Positions 15,286 through 23,675 of a stretch of DNA of 64,000 nt are shown in pieces; positions within the stretch are counted from its first letter, which is position 1; each line of letters starts with the position of its first letter. A model generated the notes under the pieces. That model did no database searches and was not told where the DNA came from. It saw only the letters and a list, made by a program, of their open reading frames with translations. The translations under genes were made by a program, and so were the position numbers. The DNA lies in NCBI RefSeq assembly GCF_003259435.1, contig NZ_QLMA01000006.1:434001-498000 (forward strand), written 5' to 3'. This DNA is from Chitinophaga dinghuensis. GTDB taxonomy: Bacteria; Bacteroidota; Bacteroidia; Chitinophagales; Chitinophagaceae.

Positions 15286-17460
15286 TTACTTCTTTAATGT
15301 CCGGAGGAAATGTCTTACTTCATGATGACTACGCAAGTAGTATCTGGCAGCGGAAACCTGACTGCCGACTTTAATGGTATAGGCTTCCGGCGGCAATGCT
15401 TTGAATATGTCTTCGTCCGTCACATCATCTCCCATCGCCATTATAAAATCGTAGGTGCCTTCCCGTAGCCAGGATTCAGCGGCTTTCCCTTTATTGATTT
15501 CTACATTCTTTACTTCAATCACCATATCTCCTGGCAAAATCTGGAGTCCCCTTTCATTGGTATAGTATTTCAGGGTAGCCATCAACTCATTGGCACGCAG
15601 CTCTCCCAGTCCCGGTTCTACTTTTCGGTAATGCCAAACCAGCGAATAGCTCTTCTCTTCAATAAAGGAACCAGGCGTACGGTCTGTGGCTGTTTCCAGG
15701 ATAGGCATAATATCTTGTTTCCATTTATCGCTGAGGCCCGGTAGCTGATACCAGTCGCCATCCTTTGTCTTCTGCCAGGAGCCATGTTCGGCAACCAGAT
15801 CCAGTGGCATATGGCCAAACCATTTTCCCAGTGTCTCATGGTTGCGACCACTGATCATGACAACTCTATTTCCCGGTACTGCTGCCAGTTCCCGGAGTAA
15901 CTGGTAGAGATCCGGATCTGGAGCTGCCTGGTCAATGTTTGTCTGAAAGCCGACCAGTGTCCCATCGTAGTCAAGGAACACGATGCGGCTTTTAGCCTTC
16001 CGATATTCCTGACGTAGGTACATCGCCGTTTCTGGCGACACGAGTCGCGCCAGCATTTTCTGTTGCATGGCATTTACTTCTTTCAGTCGCGTCATAAACA
16101 ATTCTACCCAGTGGTTAATATTGAACTTGGCCACCAGTTGACGCATGAGCTTCATCCGGCGTTGTTGTTCTTCCAGCGGCATCTTGATTGCTTCCACAAT
16201 GGCTTCTCTCATAGCGCCAACGTTATTGGGGTTTACAATGATGGCGTCTACCAGTTCTTTAGATGCACCGGCCATCTCGCTGAGAATCAATACGCCGTCA
16301 TTATTGATACGACTGGCTACATATTCTTTACTTACCAGGTTCATACCGTCACGCATAGGCGTCACCAGGCATATATCGGCAAAGTTGTAGAGGGCAGACA
16401 GCATCTCCACTGGAAAGGAACGGTAGAAATATTGGACCGGATGCCAGTTCAGGGTTCTGAAACGGGCGTTGATATGTCCTACTTTCTGATCTATATCCTC
16501 TCTGAGCTGTTTATATTGAGGAACGGTGTCTCTGGAAGGAACTACAATCATATACAGCACTACTTGCGCTACATATTGCGGGTACAGCTCCAGTAACTGT
16601 TCAAAAGCTTCCAGTCGTTGTAGTATTCCCTTGGTGTAATCCAGTCGGTCGATGGAGAGAATCATTTTCTCCGTTTTAAAGGCTTCCTGTAGCTGCGCCA
16701 TATTCGATTTCACTTCAGGGTCCATTCCCAGGGTAGCATATTTCTTCTCATCAATCCCCATAGGGAATGTTTCTACTACAATAGCACGATCATTAAAGGA
16801 AACAACATTGGCGGAGGTCTGTGCCGGCAGTAATCTGGCCACTGCATCCAGGAAATGGCGGGTATCATCAAAAGTATGGAAGCCCATCAGGTCAGCCCCG
16901 AGCATTCCTTCCAGTATCTCAGCGCGCCAGGGTATCAATCGGAATAACTCAAAGGATGGGAAGGGAATATGCTGGAAGAAACCAATGGAGATTTCCGGCA
17001 TTTCCGCCCTGAGCATTCCCGGCAACAATAAGAGTTGATAATCATGTATCCAGATGGTATCTCCTGGTTCTGCTACGGAGAGTACCTTATCACGAAATTT
17101 TTGGTTCACCTGGTAATAGGCGTCCCAGTTACTTTCTACATAGCGGGCATAAACGGACATATAGTGGAAAACAGGCCACAGTGTTTCGTTGCAAAATCCC
17201 TCATAATAACTGTTGATTTCATCTTCAGTGAGGAAAACAGGGAGCAGATTCATCTGTCGAAGCTGCGTAGTGATCTTGTCCTGTTGCTTTTTCTCGTCAA
17301 TAAATTGTCCGGGCCATCCAATCCAGATGTTATTACCTTCCCGATAAATAGACCCCAAACCGGTAGCCAGTCCTCCTTCGCTTGTCTGCAGGACATATGC
17401 TCCGTCCTGTTCCTGAATCTTAACCGGCAACCTGTTCGATACAATAATCGTTTTTCTCAT
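15286..17460 (-). CDS. otsAB: Bifunctional trehalose-6-phosphate synthase/phosphatase (OtsA-OtsB fusion)
   Basis: A 724-residue fusion that makes trehalose from UDP-glucose and glucose 6-phosphate. Residues 1-465 are the GT20 synthase: IVSNRLPVK at the N-terminus, HDYQLLLLPGMLR (139-151), LDYTKG (273-278) and MRDGMNLVSKEYVA (369-382). Residues about 485-724 are the HAD phosphatase: FLDYDGTLVGF with nucleophile Asp497 and acid Asp499, SGRN (537-540) and the magnesium motif GDDVTDED (677-684). Both active sites look intact. Fused enzymes of this kind are known in bacteria and eukaryotes. It is convergent with GH15 and close to glucokinase. Trehalose likely serves as a stress protectant (inference). 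Confidence 0.96.
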   Translation of the reverse strand: MRKTIIVSNRLPVKIQEQDGAYVLQTSEGGLATGLGSIYREGNNIWIGWPGQFIDEKKQQDKITTQLRQMNLLPVFLTEDEINSYYEGFCNETLWPVFHYMSVYARYVESNWDAYYQVNQKFRDKVLSVAEPGDTIWIHDYQLLLLPGMLRAEMPEISIGFFQHIPFPSFELFRLIPWRAEILEGMLGADLMGFHTFDDTRHFLDAVARLLPAQTSANVVSFNDRAIVVETFPMGIDEKKYATLGMDPEVKSNMAQLQEAFKTEKMILSIDRLDYTKGILQRLEAFEQLLELYPQYVAQVVLYMIVVPSRDTVPQYKQLREDIDQKVGHINARFRTLNWHPVQYFYRSFPVEMLSALYNFADICLVTPMRDGMNLVSKEYVASRINNDGVLILSEMAGASKELVDAIIVNPNNVGAMREAIVEAIKMPLEEQQRRMKLMRQLVAKFNINHWVELFMTRLKEVNAMQQKMLARLVSPETAMYLRQEYRKAKSRIVFLDYDGTLVGFQTNIDQAAPDPDLYQLLRELAAVPGNRVVMISGRNHETLGKWFGHMPLDLVAEHGSWQKTKDGDWYQLPGLSDKWKQDIMPILETATDRTPGSFIEEKSYSLVWHYRKVEPGLGELRANELMATLKYYTNERGLQILPGDMVIEVKNVEINKGKAAESWLREGTYDFIMAMGDDVTDEDIFKALPPEAYTIKVGSQVSAARYYLRSHHEVRHFLRTLKK

Positions 17461-17696
17461 AGTCTTATTATATATCTATTTTCAAAATACGTTCTGATGG
17501 GAGACAGCACACACAAATCAATAAATGTACCCGTAGAGCGGAACCGGTAAATAATAGCTAATCATGCGCGTACAGTAGCGATGGTTCTTCAGGTGGGTTA
17601 TCCGGAGATGGACAGGGCTTTCCCAGAAATAAATGCAATCAAAAGCAATGGTTCACAATATACAGAAAATGAAGGGGGTATGCAAACGAAGGGGTT

Positions 17697-17726
17697 AAAA
17701 AAGCCGGGGAAAGCTGATCCCCCGGC
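17697..17726 (-). terminator. Rho-independent terminator of the EamA operon
   Basis: On the minus strand GCCGGGG (17726-17720) pairs with CCCCGGC (17709-17703) over a 10-base loop and is followed by six U residues (17702-17697). It begins 11 bases beyond the EamA stop codon. Confidence 0.9.
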
Positions 17727-17736
17727 CTGTTTAAAT

Positions 17737-18642
17737 TTACTTTTTTCCTAAAGTCATTAAGACTACGCCGCCGATGACGATGGTGGCAGCTACGATGACC
17801 ATGGCGGTAATACTTTCGTTGCCAATGGCCCAACCGAGGAAAAGTGCTACGATTGGATTGATATAGGCATAGGTAGCAGTCAGTTTGGGAGGTGCATTGC
17901 GCGTTAGCCAGCTATAGGAGGTGTATCCTACCAGTGATCCGATAAATACCAGGTAGAAATAAGCCATCCAGCCGCTATGTGGCATTTCCAGGAAACTGGT
18001 GGTAGCATTATGCTCCGTAATGAAGCTAACCAGCAAGGCGAAGATCCCTCCAGCCAGCATCTGAATGGCGGTGGAGGTAATCTGCGGTGGCATAGGTAAG
18101 CGGGGTACCATCAGTGAGCCAGTGGCCCAGCAGATATTCCCCAGGATCACAATCAGCACCGGCCATAACGGAAAGGACTGTACGTTTTCCTGCCGGAAAG
18201 GATTAAATAACAGGAACAGCCCTACGAAACCGACACCTATTCCCATCATGGTGGTAGCCGAAGGTCGGTTCTTACTGAAGAAAGCCCAGTCCAGTCCCAT
18301 AAACCAGGCTGGCATGGCCGCCACCAGCAGGGCCACTAATCCTGAAGGCATATAGTGGACCGCCAGGGCTACGGTGGTATTGCCGGTACCTATCAGTAAT
18401 ATCCCTACGAAGGAGGCCGACAGTGCCTGGCGAAGCGTAGGCATTGTTTGCTCTCTGTAGATGCCAATGGCCAGCAGTACAATTCCTGCAAGGAAAAAGC
18501 GCATGGCAGAGAGGTAGAAAGCCGGTACTGTCGCGGTGGCGATCTTCATACCTAAATAGGTAGAGCCCCAGATGATATAAACCGCAAACAGGTATAGCCA
18601 TGTTTGAGTACTGATACCTTTACCAGATGACTGCATATTCAT
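17737..18642 (-). CDS. EamA-family (DMT superfamily) transporter
   Basis: A 301-residue inner-membrane protein with ten predicted helices in two EamA repeats (about 12-145 and 157-298). Typical family segments are YIIWGSTYLGMKIA in the first helix and ATYAYINPIVALFLGWAIGN near the end. Family members mostly export amino acids or other metabolites. Its start codon directly abuts the stop codon of the CGNR gene (18643), so the two form one transcription unit ending at 17697. The upstream regulator may control the exporter, but the substrate is not readable. Confidence 0.9.
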   Translation of the reverse strand: MNMQSSGKGISTQTWLYLFAVYIIWGSTYLGMKIATATVPAFYLSAMRFFLAGIVLLAIGIYREQTMPTLRQALSASFVGILLIGTGNTTVALAVHYMPSGLVALLVAAMPAWFMGLDWAFFSKNRPSATTMMGIGVGFVGLFLLFNPFRQENVQSFPLWPVLIVILGNICWATGSLMVPRLPMPPQITSTAIQMLAGGIFALLVSFITEHNATTSFLEMPHSGWMAYFYLVFIGSLVGYTSYSWLTRNAPPKLTATYAYINPIVALFLGWAIGNESITAMVIVAATIVIGGVVLMTLGKK

Positions 18643-19266
18643 TTACTTACGTTTTTTATTTCGTTGCTGAAAGCGGGTTACTTTATCTATATCTCCACAG
18701 GTAGCCATACTACACCAGCGTCTGGAGCTGTTCTTACTCTTATCCAGAAATATCCAGCCGCAGCCGGGGCATTGTTTCACCTGTTTCAATGGCCCATTGG
18801 TTAATAGTTGCAAAGCATGTTGGGCAATATGCCAGTTGACCTGTTCCAATGCCGGGGCATTGAATTGCAATTGTAGCCGGCCCTGTTCTTTCTGCCAACT
18901 GAGTTCCATGTTCGTATAGGCTTCGGCGATATAAGTGGAAAGGGTGATAAGGTCATGGGGGGCAGGCGCCTTTCCAGTGGTTACCTGTAAGCATATCTGG
19001 TACAGCAGCTCCCGGAGTTGGATACTTTTAGTAAACACCTGTGCCGCTTTCTGAGGGTAGGATTTGGCCAGGCGATCCAGTGTCTGAATGGTCTTGGGAG
19101 TCATGCCCTGGATGTGATGATACCAGGCGGTGATGTCCCGGAAGGACTGGAGGTAATCTCCCTCTTCTGGTTTAAACCGATGAGGGACCGTATTGATAAA
19201 ATCCAGGCAGAGGTCGCCACCTGTTAATCGGAGATCGCTGATGGAAGACTGACTATCCATTTGCAT
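18643..19266 (-). CDS. CGNR zinc-finger / ABATE-domain protein, putative regulator
   Basis: A 207-residue protein. The N-terminal ABATE-like domain opens with GGDLCLDFINTVPHR (about 15-30). A C-terminal zinc knuckle has C166-PG-C169-GWIFLDKSKN, then RRW-C185 and C190. The family's namesake CGNR after the last Cys reads CGDI here, so that motif is degenerate although the four zinc ligands stay. The basic tail RFQQRNKKRK suits nucleic-acid binding. Family members are annotated as stress-related or antibiotic-cluster regulators. It is the first gene of a unit with the EamA transporter, with zero bases between them. Confidence 0.85.
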   Translation of the reverse strand: MQMDSQSSISDLRLTGGDLCLDFINTVPHRFKPEEGDYLQSFRDITAWYHHIQGMTPKTIQTLDRLAKSYPQKAAQVFTKSIQLRELLYQICLQVTTGKAPAPHDLITLSTYIAEAYTNMELSWQKEQGRLQLQFNAPALEQVNWHIAQHALQLLTNGPLKQVKQCPGCGWIFLDKSKNSSRRWCSMATCGDIDKVTRFQQRNKKRK

Positions 19267-19581
19267 AATGATTTGTTGGGAAAAGGAAGATACGAAGAAG
19301 TTTTAACCAGTGAAAGTATTTTTGATGGTTAGTAATTTCCAGTGGCTGCGGGGAGAAAAAAGCTAATTAAAGTGTTGGTTAATCATAGCAATAGCAACTA
19401 ATTAATAATCAATTACTAGATTGATTTAAAAATTTAATAATTATTAGCGTACCAGCGGCTGAAGTGATAGCATTTTAAGCGGAGGAAGATGTAAGGATAG
19501 CTTCAAAAAAGAAATGCAGACAGCAAGGAGATGCTGTCTGCAAGTTATATATATTTTAATTACTAACGTTATAAAATTTAC
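19267..19581. other. 315-base AT-rich intergenic region, no gene seen
   Basis: It lies between the start of the CGNR gene and the stop of the GT-C-like gene, both on the minus strand. Apart from the terminator at 19504-19542 it is AT-rich (many A and T runs at 19360-19440). I saw no reading frame or clear promoter box; it presumably holds the promoter of the CGNR-EamA unit. Confidence 0.5.
19504..19542 (-). terminator. Rho-independent terminator of the GT-C-like gene
   Basis: On the minus strand an 11-bp perfect stem (19542-19532 with 19525-19515) with a 6-base loop is followed by UUUCUUUUUUG (19514-19504). It lies 40 bases past the stop at 19582. Confidence 0.88.
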
Positions 19582-21225
19582 CTATTTGTTTATGTAGATT
19601 TCTATGACGGCATTTGTCGGGCGGCGAGGCGCCAAAAAGGTATCTACCAGCTGATAGTTTTCTTTGAGAACGTCTCTAAGCGCGAACGGATAGAAGTTAT
19701 TCAGGGAGGGTGCATATTCGTACATGACCAGGTCGTAGTGATGCGCTTTGACCTTCTTTTCGAACTCATTGAGTTGTCGGTTGAACATCCCCACGCCGAG
19801 ATGGTACCATAAAGGGTAATCCGGGCCTGTTTCCAGGCGGTAAGGCATCGCTGCGGCCAGAGGAGTCAACTCTGTCATATTGAGGACCTGTAGGCCTTCT
19901 TTTTTCGATTGTACCACAGGCAGTTGCATCACCCGGTTAATACCGTTTACGGTAGAAGCTGGCATATAGATCTTTTTGAAAACGGGAAGTGGCGAGAAGA
20001 TCCATTTGCCTACGGGTTCATCGGTGAAGGTTGTGTCTGGTTTAACAATCATATAGTTATGTCGGGAGACAACATTCTCTCCGCCCACTACAGCTACCTG
20101 ATCCGTCGTATGGTGCGGAAAGAGTCGCTCTGTAATACGATCAAAGTATTTCCAATAGGTCCCAGACCACCATAAGAGTACCAGTAGTGACCCGAGCGAC
20201 ACGAATCTCCCGCTATCAGCATTCATATCCAGTTTATGACATAACATACTGGCAATAAATGCGAAAGCAAATGCATGGAAGAAGATATTGTTATCTGGCG
20301 GCGTATAGCTGGTAATTTGGAAGATGGCCGCTTCTGTAAGGATACCCAGCGTCAATAATGTGAAAAGGACCTGCTTTCTGTCGGTCAGCCATATACGAAA
20401 ATTACTAACCCCAGCGGCTACACTGAAAACGACCAGCAGGAAGTAAGCTTTGATCCAAACGGAGAAAGTCATTACCTCTGTGAAAATGTCGTAAGGGTCG
20501 AACCGGGAGTTATGCGGAGCCTGCCCATGATTGAACCAGTAACTGAAACCAGATCCCAGTGGCCTGATCATCAATACGGCAATAGCGGTATATAGCAATA
20601 TAAATACCGGGATATCCAGCCAACGACGTGTAACGATACTATTATACATCACTAGCGCCAGGGCAATCAGCAATGCCATGCCTCCGCCGTCTTGTTTAGT
20701 GAAAAAAGACAGGAAGAGGAAAAAGGCAGCTACCGTCATAAACAGCCATCTTGATAACTTCTGCTCCATGAATAATCCCCGCAGTAGAAAACTCAGTCCT
20801 GCCAGTTCATATACAATAACGGTATGATTATACCAGGGCCAGAAATTAGAAAAGCTATAAGAGATAACGAAGACCAGCACACTCAGTAAACGGATGCCTG
20901 GTCGTACCTCCAGTGTCTTTAATATACTGGCGAAGGAAAGCCCGGCCAGGATATTCAGAAAGACCTGCGCTTTTACCAATGTAATTAGCTGAGGGCCAAA
21001 GATTTTGAAGAACAGGGCTGGTACAATCCAGAATCCATAACCCAGCGGCATACCGAAATCCTTATAAGGCATCTGCCCCTCCGAAATACGATAAGCGCCC
21101 TCCCAGGATAAGAATATATTCACCCGGTAAGGAAATGTCATGAACAAAGGAATCAAGGCAACGCCAATGATGAGCAAGATTTCGATGAAAGCCCAGCGTT
21201 GAGGCTTAAGGGATAATTTCGGCAT
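19582..21225 (-). CDS. GT-C-like polytopic membrane glycosyltransferase (putative)
   Basis: A 547-residue inner-membrane protein with about ten helices in residues 12-365 and a soluble C-terminal domain of about 180 residues. After helix 1 the periplasmic loop reads LSWEGAYRISEG with Glu42, then QMPYKDFGMPLGYGFW and ALFFKIFG. This copies the layout of ArnT/PMT-type GT-C transferases, where an acidic residue in the first loop is catalytic and the next segment is G-x-x-P-Y-x-D-F-x-x-P. It is divergent from the polyprenyl-phosphoarabinose genes at 21328-25018, so it could use that lipid-linked sugar as donor (inference). Donor and acceptor are unproven; it might also be a non-enzymatic relative. 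Confidence 0.7.
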   Translation of the reverse strand: MPKLSLKPQRWAFIEILLIIGVALIPLFMTFPYRVNIFLSWEGAYRISEGQMPYKDFGMPLGYGFWIVPALFFKIFGPQLITLVKAQVFLNILAGLSFASILKTLEVRPGIRLLSVLVFVISYSFSNFWPWYNHTVIVYELAGLSFLLRGLFMEQKLSRWLFMTVAAFFLFLSFFTKQDGGGMALLIALALVMYNSIVTRRWLDIPVFILLYTAIAVLMIRPLGSGFSYWFNHGQAPHNSRFDPYDIFTEVMTFSVWIKAYFLLVVFSVAAGVSNFRIWLTDRKQVLFTLLTLGILTEAAIFQITSYTPPDNNIFFHAFAFAFIASMLCHKLDMNADSGRFVSLGSLLVLLWWSGTYWKYFDRITERLFPHHTTDQVAVVGGENVVSRHNYMIVKPDTTFTDEPVGKWIFSPLPVFKKIYMPASTVNGINRVMQLPVVQSKKEGLQVLNMTELTPLAAAMPYRLETGPDYPLWYHLGVGMFNRQLNEFEKKVKAHHYDLVMYEYAPSLNNFYPFALRDVLKENYQLVDTFLAPRRPTNAVIEIYINK

Positions 21226-21278
21226 AAGAATTCTTGGGATTCGCTACTTGTGTAATCTAATGGTAACATTAAGTGGTT

Positions 21279-21286
21279 CAAAAATA
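21279..21286 (-). promoter_or_regulatory. Candidate -7 box (TATTTTTG) for the GT-C-like gene
   Basis: The minus strand carries TATTTTTG, an exact TAnnTTTG match, 53 bases upstream of the start at 21225, within the 102-base divergent gap to the phosphoribosyltransferase gene. No clear -33 element was seen. Confidence 0.45.
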
Positions 21287-21327
21287 GGTGAATAAATTGT
21301 ATCTTGTCGCGTCAACTTTGTCCCCCG

Positions 21328-22215
21328 ATGAAATATTTGAAACTACTTCGCCCCAAGCACTGGGCTAAAAATGCCTTCTTGTTTATTCCGCTCTTCTTTG
21401 CCGGCCAACTCTTTAACCTGGAGAAAATTGCTGAACTGTTAATCGCATTTATTGGTTTTAGTCTTACTGCCAGTAGCATTTATATCATCAATGATTACCA
21501 GGATATTGAAGCAGACCGTAAGCACCCGGTAAAGTGTAAACGTCCATTGGCTTCAGGGGAGATCTCCAAACCTGTTGCCCTGGTGATTTTCTTTCTTTGC
21601 ATTATCGTGGGATTAGGTCTCTCCTATTATGTGAAGCAAAAATTCGCCTTCGTGGTGGGTATTTACTTCCTCCTGAACCTGGGTTATTCCTTCGGCCTGA
21701 AGAATATCTCTATCCTTGATATTATTATCCTGGCCATCGGTTTTGTATTGCGGGTAAAAGCAGGCGGCGTTGCCTCCGATGTGGCAATGTCGGAATGGCT
21801 GATGATCATGGTGTTTCTGTTAGCCTTATTTATGGCTATTGCGAAAAGAAGGGATGATGTGCTTATCAAGATTTCCTCCGGGCAGGAGATGCGTAAAGCT
21901 GCCAAAGGCTATAACCTGGATTTTATGAATGTAATGTTGTCGCTCGTTTCTGCAGTGATAATAGTGGCCTACCTGATGTATACTATGTCTCCGGAAACAC
22001 AGGCCCGTTTCCAAACCTACCGGCTTTATTATACCTCCCTTTTTGTTATTGGGGGATTATTACGATATTTGCAAATAACCTACGTGGAGAACAATACTGG
22101 TTCTCCCACCAAGATCCTATATAAAGACCGTTTTATTCAATTAACCATTTTCCTCTGGGTCCTGAGTTTTTATGTTTTAATTTATTTACCCACTAACGTA
22201 AGATTCTTTGAATAA
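21328..22215 (+). CDS. UbiA-family polyprenyl-phosphate phosphoribosyltransferase (DPPR synthase-like)
   Basis: Inner-membrane prenyltransferase-fold enzyme expected to move phosphoribose from PRPP to a polyprenyl phosphate. The ATG at 21328 gives MKYLKLLRPKHWAKN, the normal start; the upstream TTG at 21304 would add eight unlikely residues. The first Asp motif is NDYQDIEADRKHP (55-67) followed by KRPLASGEI, which matches the mycobacterial Rv3806c type rather than quinone or heme prenyltransferases. The second site reads YSFGLKNISILDI and LRVKAGG, then AKRRDD. Nine helices fit its 295 residues. Its stop overlaps the start of the next gene by one base (TAATG). It opens a four-step pathway cluster. 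Confidence 0.9.
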   Translation: MKYLKLLRPKHWAKNAFLFIPLFFAGQLFNLEKIAELLIAFIGFSLTASSIYIINDYQDIEADRKHPVKCKRPLASGEISKPVALVIFFLCIIVGLGLSYYVKQKFAFVVGIYFLLNLGYSFGLKNISILDIIILAIGFVLRVKAGGVASDVAMSEWLMIMVFLLALFMAIAKRRDDVLIKISSGQEMRKAAKGYNLDFMNVMLSLVSAVIIVAYLMYTMSPETQARFQTYRLYYTSLFVIGGLLRYLQITYVENNTGSPTKILYKDRFIQLTIFLWVLSFYVLIYLPTNVRFFE

Positions 22216-23546
22216 TGCAAAAACGGTTAGCAAACTGGGGTAACTACCCCGCGATAGCCAGTGAGGAAAGCTCTTTTACGCAGGAAGATCAGTTGCGGAA
22301 CTTCATTTCCAGCAACCATGAACTGATTGCACGCGGAAACGGCCGCTGCTATGGTGATGCCTCCTTAGGCAAACATAGCATCTCCATGCTGAAATATGAC
22401 AAGGTACTACAGTTCGATACGGAAAAAGGTATCCTGGAAACACAAGCCGGTGTAACACTGGATCAGATCCTGGATATCATTGTTCCCAAAGGCTGGTTTC
22501 TCCCTATCACCCCTGGTACAAAATTCATTACCATCGGCGGTGCAGTCGCTTCTGATGTACATGGTAAAAACCACCATGTAGACGGCGCTTTTTCCAATCA
22601 CATCATTGATATGGATGTGATTACAGGCAACGGGGAAACCGTTACCTGCTCACCTACCCAGCATACGGAACTCTACTGGGCCACCTGCGGCGGGATGGGA
22701 CTCACCGGCGTTATCACCCGCGTGAAATTCGATCTCAAAAAAATTGAGACCGCCTATATCAAACAAACACAGATCAAAGCAAAGAACCTGGAAGATGTCA
22801 TCCGCCTGTTCGAGGAGTATAAACATTATACCTACTCCATGGCCTGGATCGACTGCCTCAAGCAAGGCGATGCCTTTGGCAGAAGTATCCTGATCGTAGG
22901 AGAACATGCCCAACCAGAGGAACTTAGTGACAAGCAACGGAAAGCCCCACTCACCTTGCCGACTAAACGAAAACTGGCCGTTCCGTTTAATCTGCCTTCC
23001 TTCATTCTGAACACGCTGACAGTCAAAATATTCAACTGGCTCTATTATAATAAAAACCTCAAAAGGGAAATCAATAACGTGGTTCCTTATGAGCCGTTTT
23101 TCTATCCGCTGGATGCTATTCTCCACTGGAACCGTGGCTATGGTAAAGCAGGTTTCGTACAGTATCAGTTTGTACTGCCCCTGGAACATAAAGATGGCCT
23201 CGTAGCTATCCTGAAAAGGATCAGCGACAAAGGCTGGGGTTCTTTCCTGGCAGTATTGAAAGTATTCGGCAACCAGAACAGCCTGATCTCTTTCCCTATG
23301 GAAGGCTATACCCTTGCCCTGGATTTCCCGGTGCGGAAAGGGCTCTTTGAATTCCTGGATGAACTGGATGAAATCGTATTGCAGTACGGAGGCCGCCTAT
23401 ACCTCTCCAAAGATGCCCGCATGAAGCAGGAAGTATTCTGGAAGAGTTATCCCAACGCAGAGAAATTCGCTTCCATCGTACAACAGTATAATCCGGATAA
23501 ACGATTTACATCCCTACAGTCAGAGCGATTGTTACTAACGAAGTAG
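22215..23546 (+). CDS. DprE1-like FAD-dependent polyprenylphosphoryl-ribose 2'-oxidase
   Basis: A 443-residue flavoprotein of the VAO/PCMH fold. FAD contacts are RGNGRCYGDASLG (about 40-52), ITPGTKFITIGGAVASDVHG (98-117), KNHH (118-121) and CGGMGLTGVITRVKF. The C-terminal substrate domain has FPMEGYTLALDFPVRKG and GGRLYLSKDAR with Lys399, which aligns with the catalytic-site Lys418 of Mycobacterium tuberculosis DprE1. The Cys387 that benzothiazinones attack aligns with Ala368 here, using the same offset of 19 residues. It would oxidise polyprenylphosphoryl-ribose to the 2'-keto form, the first half of epimerisation to arabinose. It sits directly after the phosphoribosyltransferase and before the SDR partner. 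Confidence 0.92.
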   Translation: MQKRLANWGNYPAIASEESSFTQEDQLRNFISSNHELIARGNGRCYGDASLGKHSISMLKYDKVLQFDTEKGILETQAGVTLDQILDIIVPKGWFLPITPGTKFITIGGAVASDVHGKNHHVDGAFSNHIIDMDVITGNGETVTCSPTQHTELYWATCGGMGLTGVITRVKFDLKKIETAYIKQTQIKAKNLEDVIRLFEEYKHYTYSMAWIDCLKQGDAFGRSILIVGEHAQPEELSDKQRKAPLTLPTKRKLAVPFNLPSFILNTLTVKIFNWLYYNKNLKREINNVVPYEPFFYPLDAILHWNRGYGKAGFVQYQFVLPLEHKDGLVAILKRISDKGWGSFLAVLKVFGNQNSLISFPMEGYTLALDFPVRKGLFEFLDELDEIVLQYGGRLYLSKDARMKQEVFWKSYPNAEKFASIVQQYNPDKRFTSLQSERLLLTK

Positions 23547-23553
23547 TTTTTTG

Positions 23554-23652
23554 CTCGCAAAGCATCATAAGCAACAGAGCAGCAAAGGAGGCGCAATATT
23601 GTCATCAACCTCTTTTCCTTTGCGAACTTAACTTCTATGCGCACTTTGCGAG
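23554..23652. repeat. Imperfect-palindrome intergenic repeat with paired CGCAAAG words
   Basis: The left arm has CTCGCAAAG (23554-23562) and GCAAAGGAG (23582-23590). The right arm, read on the minus strand, has CTCGCAAAG (23652-23644) and CGCAAAGGA (23624-23616). Spacing between the two words is 19 bases in each arm. The same arm structure recurs at 43612-43734. It fills the gap between the DprE1-like and SDR genes. Confidence 0.75.
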
Positions 23653-23675
23653 AAAATAAAAATTTTAAAAATCCC

